Positions 43,306 to 52,400 of a stretch of DNA of 64,000 nucleotides are shown here, one piece after another. A program made the translations under genes and the position numbers. Below the pieces are notes generated by a model. That model saw only the letters and a program-made list of their open reading frames with translations. It had not been told where the DNA came from and searched no databases. This DNA comes from JAPPLB01 sp965206655 (GTDB lineage: Bacteria > Acidobacteriota > Terriglobia > Bryobacterales > UBA6623). The stretch spans positions 62,001 to 126,000 of the forward strand of contig CBDBKC010000027.1 in the NCBI GenBank assembly GCA_965206655.1, written 5' to 3'. Numbering within the stretch: the first letter of the stretch is position 1; every line of letters begins with the position of its first letter.

Positions 43306-45333
43306 CTAACTCCCGCGCCGCGTCGGCAAACCGGAATCGGTATCCCAGATCACTTCGCACTCCGGCAACGCCTTCCGCAGACCCTCGACCCCGGACTCGG
43401 TCACAAACGTGTGATAGAGATTCACCCTCCGCAGACTCTCGAGCCCGGTCAGATGCCGCAGCGACTCGTCATTCACGTTCGCGCTATTCAGCCCCAAATC
43501 CCGAAGTCCGGTTGCCCTCACCAGATGAGCCAGGCCGGCGCGTGTCACGAACGTGTAGTTGAGATTCAACGTTTCGAGATTCGGCAGAGCCACCAGCGAT
43601 TTCAGCCCTGCATCGCCCACCTTCGTTCGCGCCAGATCGAGATGCTTCAACTCCTTCAGGCCGGCTAGATTACATAGCCCGTCGTCTGAGAACCGAGTGT
43701 GCCGCAGGTTCAGCGATGTGAGACTCTCCAGTCCGCCGAGCGTTTCCAACCCGGCGTCGCCAATGTCAGTACCCGCCAGGTCAAGCCGCCTCAACTTGCC
43801 CAAGGCACTCAGCCGGGGGAGGCCGCCGTCGCTGATATCCGTATTCGCCAGTGAGAGAGACCGCAGTCCGGTTAGCGATCGCAGGAAACCGAGATCATCA
43901 TCCCCTAAGGGCAGCCCATCGAGATAAAGTTCCTCCAGACTCTCCGTGTGGGACAAGCTCGCCAAGCCCCTGCCTCGGACGCCGCTATTCTCAAGCCGCA
44001 AACTCCGCAGCGCAGTCAGCTTCGCCACCGCCGTCAGCCCGGCATCCGTCACTGCCGTATCGCCCAACGACAGCTCTCGCAGTGCCGGCAGCCCCGCGAG
44101 GTGTTTCAAGCCCAGGTCGCTGACCTCCGTTCCACCGAGATCAAGCTTCTCCAGGCCCGCGAGCCCGCCGAGGTTGGCCAGTTCGCTGTCCACCACCGTC
44201 GTACCGGCCAGCGAAACCTCGCGCAGGTTTCCATCAACCACCCTCGCCTCACCCCGCAGCGACCGCACCCACTCGGCCACAGTCTCGTCGGTTCGATCGG
44301 AAAGCAACGTCGGTTCGGTCGACCGCGTCGCCCCCGAACCAGGGAGAAACACAACGCGGCACTCCGGCAATGCTTTCCGCAAAGACTCGATGCCGGCCCG
44401 GGTCACATCCGTATAGCGCACATCCAGCAAACGTAGCTTCGTGAACTTCTTGAGCGCTTCGATTCCGTTGTTCGTAACGCCGGTTCGGTAAAGATTCAGT
44501 TCCTCCAAATCCCGCATTCCGCTCAGATACTCAAGTCCTCGATCCGAGACCACGGCCCCCAGCAAGCTCAAGCGCCGTATCTTCACCATGCCCGCAAGTG
44601 ATGCCAACCCGGCATCAGTGATACCCGTGCCTTGAAGGTCAAGATCCGTAATCTCGCGCAGCCCCGCAATCGCCTCGAAGCCCTTGTCCGTCACCGGCGT
44701 ATCTCGCAAATTCAGCTTTTCGAGATACGTCATCCCCGCCAAGTTGGCCAGCGACTCGTCGTCGAACTTCGTGTAGCTCACATCGAGACGCCGCAGCTCG
44801 ACGAGCGGAGCCAATGTCCGCCCCAGAACGGCTGTCCGGCTTACGTAAAGCTCCCGCAGCGTCCCATGCCTGGCGAGAAAGCCGATCGCGTCATCGGTGA
44901 TGGGGATCGGATAGCTAAAAACCGTCGCGCTCACCAGCAGGGTTTCCAGTTGAGGAAGATTCCGCAGGAACAGCCAACCATCGGCCAAATCGCGATCGTT
45001 GCCATCCTCGTAAATCTTGACCGTCTTGACCTTGAGCGAAAACGGTCGCCGCGTCCGCCCCGACATGTAGAGCCGTTTCAAGTGAGGAAGCGTTCCCAGG
45101 ATCTGCACGTCATCAGCCGAGTAGTTCGTATCGACAAGATTGACAGTTTCGAGTTGAAACTCGCCCGGCGGCAATTCTCGAAGTTCGCCAATCCGGGCCG
45201 TTGTGCCCGCGACGATGACGCTTCCGCCGCGACGAATCACCCACTCGGCCACCGAGCGGTCATCCGCGGATACCACACCCGCCGCCGCCGCTGCCAACAG
45301 CCCTCCGACAATCAACCACCGCAGCGCCGGCAT
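43306..45333 (-). CDS. Secreted LRR protein with two tandem repeat blocks
   Basis: 675 residues, signal peptide at the N-terminus (LIVGGLLAAAAAGVVSA). It has two homologous blocks. Each opens with a head (VAEWVIRRGGSVIV; VAEWVRSLRGEARVV), runs through LRRs of the LxxLxLxxTxVTDxGL type, and ends with the same cap (SLRKALPECRVVFLPGSG; GLRKALPECEVIWDTDSG). Block 1 is about residues 25-355 with a longer irregular start; block 2 is about 370-670. The smaller LRR protein at 31640 has a single block with the same head and cap. The gene starts immediately after the stop of the upstream esterase gene (no gap), so the two are translationally coupled. A role in binding a partner outside the cytoplasm is likely but unproven. 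Confidence 0.88.
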   Translation of the reverse strand: MPALRWLIVGGLLAAAAAGVVSADDRSVAEWVIRRGGSVIVAGTTARIGELRELPPGEFQLETVNLVDTNYSADDVQILGTLPHLKRLYMSGRTRRPFSLKVKTVKIYEDGNDRDLADGWLFLRNLPQLETLLVSATVFSYPIPITDDAIGFLARHGTLRELYVSRTAVLGRTLAPLVELRRLDVSYTKFDDESLANLAGMTYLEKLNLRDTPVTDKGFEAIAGLREITDLDLQGTGITDAGLASLAGMVKIRRLSLLGAVVSDRGLEYLSGMRDLEELNLYRTGVTNNGIEALKKFTKLRLLDVRYTDVTRAGIESLRKALPECRVVFLPGSGATRSTEPTLLSDRTDETVAEWVRSLRGEARVVDGNLREVSLAGTTVVDSELANLGGLAGLEKLDLGGTEVSDLGLKHLAGLPALRELSLGDTAVTDAGLTAVAKLTALRSLRLENSGVRGRGLASLSHTESLEELYLDGLPLGDDDLGFLRSLTGLRSLSLANTDISDGGLPRLSALGKLRRLDLAGTDIGDAGLETLGGLESLTSLNLRHTRFSDDGLCNLAGLKELKHLDLARTKVGDAGLKSLVALPNLETLNLNYTFVTRAGLAHLVRATGLRDLGLNSANVNDESLRHLTGLESLRRVNLYHTFVTESGVEGLRKALPECEVIWDTDSGLPTRRGS

Positions 45334-47586
45334 TTAGGTCCTCCAACGATTCAAGAAACTCAGGTACGCATCCGCCGGGTCCGAGCCCGGTTGCCGCGCC
45401 TTCACCTCGAAGCGGTCATCGGCCCCGACGGCCTGGTATACGTCACGCGTCCAGGAGTAAACACGCCGCGCGCGCGCCACGTCCGCCGGCTTCCCCATCG
45501 GGTCCACCGGATCGAGAATCGCCAGATACCGATCGGCCACGGCCCCCGCCACCTGCGGCAAGTCAAAGTGATTCAACACTCCCGGTATGAACGTACCCGC
45601 GCCGTGAACGTAGCGGTCGACTTCCGTCAAGCTCGTGTATGAGATGAGGGCGCGATCGGCCAGCAATCCGCGAACCCTCGTATCCAAAGCCGCCGCGAAC
45701 AGACACCACAACGCACCCTGCCCGCTCGCGATCAATCGCACGCCGGACTTCTCGACATCCTCACGCGCCAGGACGTAGTCGATACTGCGCACGATGTCGC
45801 GCACCCGCATGCCCAGCAGCGAGTCGTCCATAAACCAGCACATGTATTGCATCGCCGTATCGATGTCAAACAAATGGCTGAATTCATTCGTTGCGCGGGT
45901 GCGCCGTCCGCGCGCCGGGGCCGTTTCGCCCACGCCTCGCACATCAACAGCGACAACCATATGCCCGTCTTGAGCCAACCGCTCAAGTAGGCCGAACTCC
46001 ATTCCATCGCGCCGCTTGCCGCCACCGTTGGCAAAGATCGTGGCGGTATACGGCGCTCGCGCTCGATCCGGTATGAACGCCCACACAGGGATGTAGATGC
46101 CGTGCTCGGAGAGAAACTCTTGCTTCTCGATGCGGTATTCCTTGCGCGGTGTCGTCATGCGATGACGCACGGTCAGCGGATACTCCGGGCCAACCTGGTA
46201 ATGAATCAGGCCGCGTATCTCATCCGTCAGCTTCGAACGGTGCGATTCGAGGTGCGACAAATCTGCCGGCGGCTCCTTCGACGGAGGCAGTTTCGCCTGC
46301 TTGTCGAGAATCAACGAGAAGATCGTGTGCCCGCGCCGCGAATGTCGGATCGACCCATTCGGAGTGCAGTAGAGCTTCTCGGGCGGTTCCGGCTCGAAAA
46401 ACGGTTCCGACGTCGGCCCCGGCCTATCGTAGAACCAGCGGCTGAACCAATCGGTTGTCGCCAGCCGCAACTTCACCGTCCAGGCATGCGGATCACCGGC
46501 CTCTTCGGTCGCGAACTTCTCCGGCACACCCGCGACCTGATACGCAGCCTGAATCTGCTCCGCGGCCTTGTTGAAGCGGGGCGAATAATGCTCGATCAAA
46601 GCCAACAGCGGACGCGGCGCGATCGCCGCATGCAAATCAGGCAGGTCCGCTCCATGAATCGCCGCTGGAAACAGGTTCTGCTCCACATCCGACGGCCCTA
46701 CGGCTGTTTCCGGTTTCAGATTCAGCGGCCAGCGATGTCCCGTACCACCTTCGTTGACAACCGCGCACTTTACGCGTTGATCGAGTGCGCTCACAAACAG
46801 CGTCAACGTCCCGCCTCCGGAGTGCCCGGCGCAACCGATGCGCTCGCCGTCGACTTCAGGGCGCGTCAGCAGGTAGTCAATCGCCCGCATCCCGTCCCAC
46901 ATGCGGTACTGCGTGAGGTTCTCGCCGAGCAGCAACAACAACTGTCCCGGCATCGAGTGTTCGTAGATCGCATTGCCGACTTCCGTTTCGCCCGTTCGCG
47001 GATCCCACCAATGCCGCCGCTCGCCCTGCCCGATCGGATCAAACGCCAACACGACGAAGCCGGCTTTCACGAGACTCAGGTAAGCGAACTGATAGTCCGG
47101 CTGCATCCGCGCCAGGCCATAGTGACCGCAGGGCGACACAATCGCGGGGAAGGGCCCCTCGCCCGCGATCGGGACATACAGGTTTCCCGTCACCCAGAAA
47201 TCGGGGCGACGCTGGAACATCACGTTCTCGACGCGGTAGCCGTCGCGCTCGAAGCGGTCCACCACGACCGGCTCGAGCGGGGTCGGCTCGGGAAGCCCGC
47301 CGATCATCTCCACCAGCCGCTCGCGGACGAACGCATTGCGTACTTCCAGGTCCTCAGCCGTCTGAATACCGGCCCGTTCCCGGTCCCAACGATCGTCGAG
47401 TTCCCTCAGCCGCCCACCCAGATGCGAGAGCAGCATGTCGGGAAATTCTTCCGCGTACGATGCGACGCCAACCGGTTCGGCGCCGGCGGCCACTCGGGCG
47501 GCCCAAGTAGCCGCAGCCCCCGTCGCGGCAACCCCGCTTGCGGCGGCGGAGTGAAGGAGGAACTTACGGCGGCTTGTAGTAAACAT
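45334..47586 (-). CDS. Tat-exported tandem alpha/beta hydrolase, acetylxylan-esterase-like
   Basis: 750 residues. TSRRKFLLHSAAASGVAA is a twin-arginine signal, so it is exported folded. The first hydrolase domain (about 60-380) has ILYVP-type strands, FDPIGQGERR, the nucleophile elbow GCAGHSGGGTL, and HAAIAPRPLL before the catalytic Asp/His region. The second (about 440-750) repeats the fold (VVAVDVRGVGE), but its elbow reads LIASGQGALW with Gly where Ser should be, so it is probably inactive or regulatory. The AXE1-like family removes acetyl groups from xylan or antibiotics. With the LRR gene directly downstream, this suggests a secreted polysaccharide- or ester-processing pair. Confidence 0.82.
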   Translation of the reverse strand: MFTTSRRKFLLHSAAASGVAATGAAATWAARVAAGAEPVGVASYAEEFPDMLLSHLGGRLRELDDRWDRERAGIQTAEDLEVRNAFVRERLVEMIGGLPEPTPLEPVVVDRFERDGYRVENVMFQRRPDFWVTGNLYVPIAGEGPFPAIVSPCGHYGLARMQPDYQFAYLSLVKAGFVVLAFDPIGQGERRHWWDPRTGETEVGNAIYEHSMPGQLLLLLGENLTQYRMWDGMRAIDYLLTRPEVDGERIGCAGHSGGGTLTLFVSALDQRVKCAVVNEGGTGHRWPLNLKPETAVGPSDVEQNLFPAAIHGADLPDLHAAIAPRPLLALIEHYSPRFNKAAEQIQAAYQVAGVPEKFATEEAGDPHAWTVKLRLATTDWFSRWFYDRPGPTSEPFFEPEPPEKLYCTPNGSIRHSRRGHTIFSLILDKQAKLPPSKEPPADLSHLESHRSKLTDEIRGLIHYQVGPEYPLTVRHRMTTPRKEYRIEKQEFLSEHGIYIPVWAFIPDRARAPYTATIFANGGGKRRDGMEFGLLERLAQDGHMVVAVDVRGVGETAPARGRRTRATNEFSHLFDIDTAMQYMCWFMDDSLLGMRVRDIVRSIDYVLAREDVEKSGVRLIASGQGALWCLFAAALDTRVRGLLADRALISYTSLTEVDRYVHGAGTFIPGVLNHFDLPQVAGAVADRYLAILDPVDPMGKPADVARARRVYSWTRDVYQAVGADDRFEVKARQPGSDPADAYLSFLNRWRT

Positions 47587-47740
47587 CGACGAAGAGACGC
47601 CTCGGGGCGAAGCGAAACCCTACCCGCCCCCGTCGTCAAGTCCAATCATGAACGCGCTCATCATCGCAGTCAAGTCGGTGCGAACGCTCCATGGAGGCCT
47701 CAGAAAAGTAGGGCTGGGAGGCACTGGCTATAATCTCTGG

Positions 47741-49204
47741 ATGGCGGCGCAACCCGACACCTCCCCTCAACCTCGGCGTGTGATCGTTGTTGCGCCGATG
47801 CCGCCCGAAAAAAGCGCCTACGCCCTGGCGCGCTATAGCCGCTCTCCCGACTCGATCCGCGAGAGCCTCGAATGGGTCCGCGGCCACGACTCTCGCAAGT
47901 TCCTCGAAAGCTTCTATTTCCAGTACGGACACGCCTCGATCGCTGACCTCGGTCACACCATCTTCTGCTTCGAGGGCATCTCCGAGTTGGCCGCGATCGA
48001 AATCGAAGACGAGCCACTCTGGGATGGCCAGGCCAAGTCGAGCCGCTACCAGGACTTTTCCAAAGGCAACATCGTCACGCCGCCGGAACTGCTCGGGTCA
48101 GCCGGTGAGGCTACGTATCGCGCGGCGTCTGAGAAGCTCCTGGAAACCTACCTCGAAGTTCACGAGCGATTGAAAGAGCACCTCACCGAGAAGCATCCCC
48201 GTCCGGAGACGATGAAGGAGGGCGCTTACCGCCGAACGATCGCCGCCCGCGCCTACGATGTCGCACGTTACCTGCTGTGGCTCGGGATCTCGACTAATAT
48301 CGGCCAGGTAACCAGCATCCGAACGCTCGAAAAACAGATGCAACGCCTGGGAGCATCGCCGTACGGCGAGTTGCGGGAGCTGGCCCACGAGATGCACGAG
48401 GCCTGTGCCGCCCCCCCAGGTTGCCCCTGGTATCCGGAGCAGGACAACGAACCCCTCGCGCCGACACTCGCCAAGTACGCCGACCCCGATCTCAAGTCGA
48501 AAGCCTCCCGCGAGAAGGTCGCCGCCTGGGCCAAGCAAAACCTTCATCTTCAGAGTGTCGATGTGCCGGACGTCGACCTGATTCGGCCGACCGATCCACT
48601 CGATGAAACCGCCGCGACGCTGCTCTATGCCGTCACGGGCTATCCGTTCCGCCTATTGCTCGACGAGGTCAGCGGCTGGAGCCGCGCCCGCCGGCGGGAA
48701 GTGCTCGATGTGGCGCTTGAAGATCGAGACCGCCGCGACGAGTTCCTGCGAGAATTTCGAAGCGGCTATGGCTACGTGTTCGATATCGTGTGCGACGTCG
48801 GCGCCTACCGCGACCTGCATCGCCACCGGCGCTGCCAGCAAATTCGGCAGGACTTCTCCGTTGAACTTGGCTACGACCGCCCTGACTTGGTGGATGAAGC
48901 GGGCATCGGTGATCGCTACGACCGGGCGATTGCCGATTTGGCCGCCGCCCGGGCAGAGTTAGCAGCCGAGTCGCCCCAAGCCGCGCACTACCTTCTGCCT
49001 TTCGCCTCACGAATGCGCTCACTCTACAAAATGGACTTCGCTGAAGCCGAGTACATCTCGCGCGTACGTTCGGGCGTCAAAGGCCACATTTCTTACCGCC
49101 AGGTGGCCTGGAAAATGCGGCAGCGCATCGTCGAGCTGGAGCCCGACATGGGCGAACTCATTCACGCCACATCACCGGACATCGAAGACGCTTTGACCCG
49201 ATAG
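47741..49204 (+). CDS. Divergent duplicated ThyX-like (FAD-dependent thymidylate synthase fold) protein
   Basis: 487 residues from the ATG at 47741; an upstream frame start at 47648 lies in the divergent gene's leader. Two ThyX-like halves can be seen. In half 1, FYFQYGHASIADLGHTIFCF is the typical HaS-x-EH region, and the signature ends SSRYQDF but has EDE where the RHR should be. In half 2, DLHRHRRCQQIRQDF keeps RHR but has Gln and Ile in place of the signature serines (RHRxxSxxxxSxR). ThyX makes dTMP from dUMP with FAD and methylene-THF as a homotetramer, with active sites shared between chains. Here the two halves may each supply part of one site, or the protein has another flavin function. 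No thyA was seen in the window. Confidence 0.7.
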   Translation: MAAQPDTSPQPRRVIVVAPMPPEKSAYALARYSRSPDSIRESLEWVRGHDSRKFLESFYFQYGHASIADLGHTIFCFEGISELAAIEIEDEPLWDGQAKSSRYQDFSKGNIVTPPELLGSAGEATYRAASEKLLETYLEVHERLKEHLTEKHPRPETMKEGAYRRTIAARAYDVARYLLWLGISTNIGQVTSIRTLEKQMQRLGASPYGELRELAHEMHEACAAPPGCPWYPEQDNEPLAPTLAKYADPDLKSKASREKVAAWAKQNLHLQSVDVPDVDLIRPTDPLDETAATLLYAVTGYPFRLLLDEVSGWSRARRREVLDVALEDRDRRDEFLREFRSGYGYVFDIVCDVGAYRDLHRHRRCQQIRQDFSVELGYDRPDLVDEAGIGDRYDRAIADLAAARAELAAESPQAAHYLLPFASRMRSLYKMDFAEAEYISRVRSGVKGHISYRQVAWKMRQRIVELEPDMGELIHATSPDIEDALTR

Positions 49205-49439
49205 GGTTTCGCTGGTTCTCGGCGGCCCGAGCTTGCGGCAGCATAACGAGCAATGCCACAGTCCTTTGCGCTCATTTAGAACACGGGGCAAAAACAGCCC
49301 GCTCCGGGTCTGGCTCTAACCCGGTTCTATCCGCTCGGTGTGAGCCACATCACCGATGAGCTCGATCTGACCTCAGCCCGCCGATCCCTTGATGCGCGAT
49401 AATCGAGCAGGTCGATCTCCATAGCCGGTCAGCCCCACA
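49205..49439. other. Intergenic region before the giant VWA gene
   Basis: 235 bp without a gene. GCGATAATC (about 49396-49404) resembles a -10 element close to the GTG start of the next gene. A GC-rich inverted region around 49290-49325 might end the ThyX-like transcript, but no T-run follows. Confidence 0.35.
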
Positions 49440-52400
49440 GTGACATTCCACCGTAGCGGACGCGCTTGGTTTTGCCTCGTCATCTTGATCTGTGCCGGGT
49501 TCTCTCTCGCCCAGGAGCCGGACCCGGCCACGCCCCCTCCCGATACCGGCGGCGACGTCGTTTTCCGAACCGAGACCTCCTTGATGGAGGTCGAGGTCAA
49601 AGCAAAAACGAAGCGCGGCGATCTCGTCGAAGGGTTGACCCGCGATGACTTCCAGCTCTTCGAAAACGGCGAGCCACAACAAATCGTCAGCTTCGAGTAC
49701 GTCGACTACCCCCGCATCGAGACGCCCACCCAGCGAGTCGAGCGTGTCAGCCAAGCTGAATCCCCTGTAATCGCTGATCCCGTCGAGTCGGTGCCGAAAC
49801 AGTCCGAATCGAACGAACTTCGCATCTTCATCGCCACACATATAAGCGAAGTTGAGGAATTGCGTGCGCGCAAGGCCGTTCTTAGGTTCATCGAGCGGGA
49901 TATGCCCGAACACGCCCAGGTCTCAATCAACGGGACGCCTTTCATCTCCAACCGCGCTCAATTGCTGGCATACGTTGAGAAGGTCGGGCTCCGCGATATC
50001 CTGTCCGGCAACAATTTCACAGAGACCCGTCCGCAGATCGTGATGGATTACGACTCGCAAGTGGCTGTAAATCCAACCACCGCAGGTGCAGGTCCGAATC
50101 TGGATGCACTTGTGCGGGGCGTCAGTCCCAGCACTCCGTCTCCCTCACACAACATGTACGACGACCACCTCAGTCGCTTCCGCATGCTGCGCTATGTCGA
50201 CCTCATCCGCGACCTGAGCATCTATCCCGGCAAGAAGATGATCGTGCTGTTCTCTCGCGGTTACTCGATGGGCTTCGATTCCTTCCAGCGGCGGTTCTCA
50301 GGCCTGCAAGACGCGGATCTGCTCGAACGTTTGCGGGGCGAGTCAATGCGCGCCCGGATCAGTATGTACGTCGTCGACGCCAGGGGGCTCGAAGTCGGTT
50401 CCATGTCGGCCGATAACGCGACCGGCATGACGAGGCCCATCATCTTCTCCCAGACGCAGGCCAATTTGGGCGTGCCCGGTTTCGTGCAGGGCCAGTCGCC
50501 CATCACGTCGGGCCTGGATGACGGTTACCGCAACTCGCAGCAGGGGCTCAAGGTCCTCGCCAAGATGACCGACGGCGTTGCGCTGACAGACTCAAACGAT
50601 CTGGGCAAGATTTTCGACCACGTCAAAAAGGACCTGGGCGGCTACTATCTCATCGGTTACTCCCCGCCGAAGCGTGAAGACACACGGCGCATGCGGGAGG
50701 TCAAGATCACCGTCAATCGCCCTGAGATCCGCCTCGACTACCGCAAGGGTTTCTACGACAACGAGGAATTCCGGCGTGCCTTGGCCGAAGAGCAGCGCAA
50801 GCGCATCGAGAAGCTGCTCGGTCCATCGCCGAGCAAGACGACCGACGACGCCCCCCTCCCGTCACTGACCCTCTACAAGACGGCCTTCGAGCAACTCGCC
50901 GGCGACGCGCCCAGCTACCCCCGCGTCATCGAAGATCTGGAGAAGGCGGTCGAGGGCTATCCCCAGTTCGCCGTTGCATGGAACGTTCTCGGTTATTCGC
51001 ACGAACAACTGGGCAACGTAGCCGGGGCCCGCGAGGCCTATGAGAAATCCGCCGGCGCCGATCCCGAATACTTGCAGCCGCAGGCCCATCTGGCGCGGAT
51101 GGAGATCCAAGCCGAGGACTGGGAAGCGGCTAAGAAGCGCGCCGAGGTCTTGCTCAAAGCCGATCAGAAACGCGCCGACGCCCGCTTCTATCTCGCAACA
51201 GCCGAATTCAACCTCGACAATCTCGATGCGGCCGGCAAGGCCCTCGAGCCGCTCACCGTAAGTGATGGCGCGGAGCAATTCCCCGAAGCCTTCCAGCTTC
51301 TAGGCATCGTACGCGCTCGCAACGGCGACTTTACGGCGGCTACGGAGGCCTATCAGCGCTACCTCGACATACGCCCCAACGCGGCCGACCGGGAATTCAT
51401 CGAAGAGCAGATCGAGACCTGGCGAACCGCCCAAGACATCGCGAAGCTCAACGAAACAGCCCAGGCGGGCGATTGGGAGATGGTGGTTGAACTCGGCGAG
51501 CAGCTAACGGAAGTGGATATCGACTCGGGAATCGGCCCCTACTTCACCGCTATGGCCCACTCGCGGCTCGGCAACGACGCCGGCGCCAAGCATTCCGCCG
51601 CCATCGTCCTCGAACGCGCCGACAGAGACCGGTTCCCTGACATTCACCGTATGTTGGGAACGCTCCATGCTCGCGAAGGCAACTTCGCCGAAGCCTCTCG
51701 ATCCTACCGCGAGTTCATCGCCAAGGTCCCCGACGTTCCGGACCGCGCGAAAATCGAACCGCAACTCAATGACTGGGAGAAACAACTCCAATACCAAAAG
51801 CGTGAAGGCCCCGTCATCCGGGTTATCAATCCCACCGGGCGCACCACGGTCACCGTTGTAAGAGGACCCGTGGCCATGATCACCGACAGCCCCGACCGGT
51901 CCCTCAAACAGGGCGACGTCGTCGTCATTCAAGAATCCAACCGAACGACCGTCGAATGCCGCGCGGCCGATGCCCGAGTCGATCTGGAAATCAAGCTGCC
52001 GTACGGATTTGGGATCGAGGCCGTCAGCGAGAGTGGCGACATCATCGTTAAAGGCATGACCATCTCCGCCAACCTTGAGACCAAGACCGGCGGCATCAAC
52101 GTAACTTCCCCTTGGAAGGCCATGCGGCTCGCCGCCCATCTCAACCGGGAGCCTCCCTCCCTGACACTGCCTCCCGAGGGATTATTGGAGACATCTTCGT
52201 CGGCCCAAGGCTCCGGCCTGACGATCGCCGACACACATCACGAACACAGCAACACCTACGGACGAGTCGAAATCCGTGCGGAGACGCCCAAATGGGTCGT
52301 CTTCGAAGATATGCAGGTACCGCCGGATTCGGTCGTGAAGATGCCTTGGCAGGCGCCCGCCATTCTGGAAGGAATTCTCAGCGGCGAGCCGACCGAGGAA

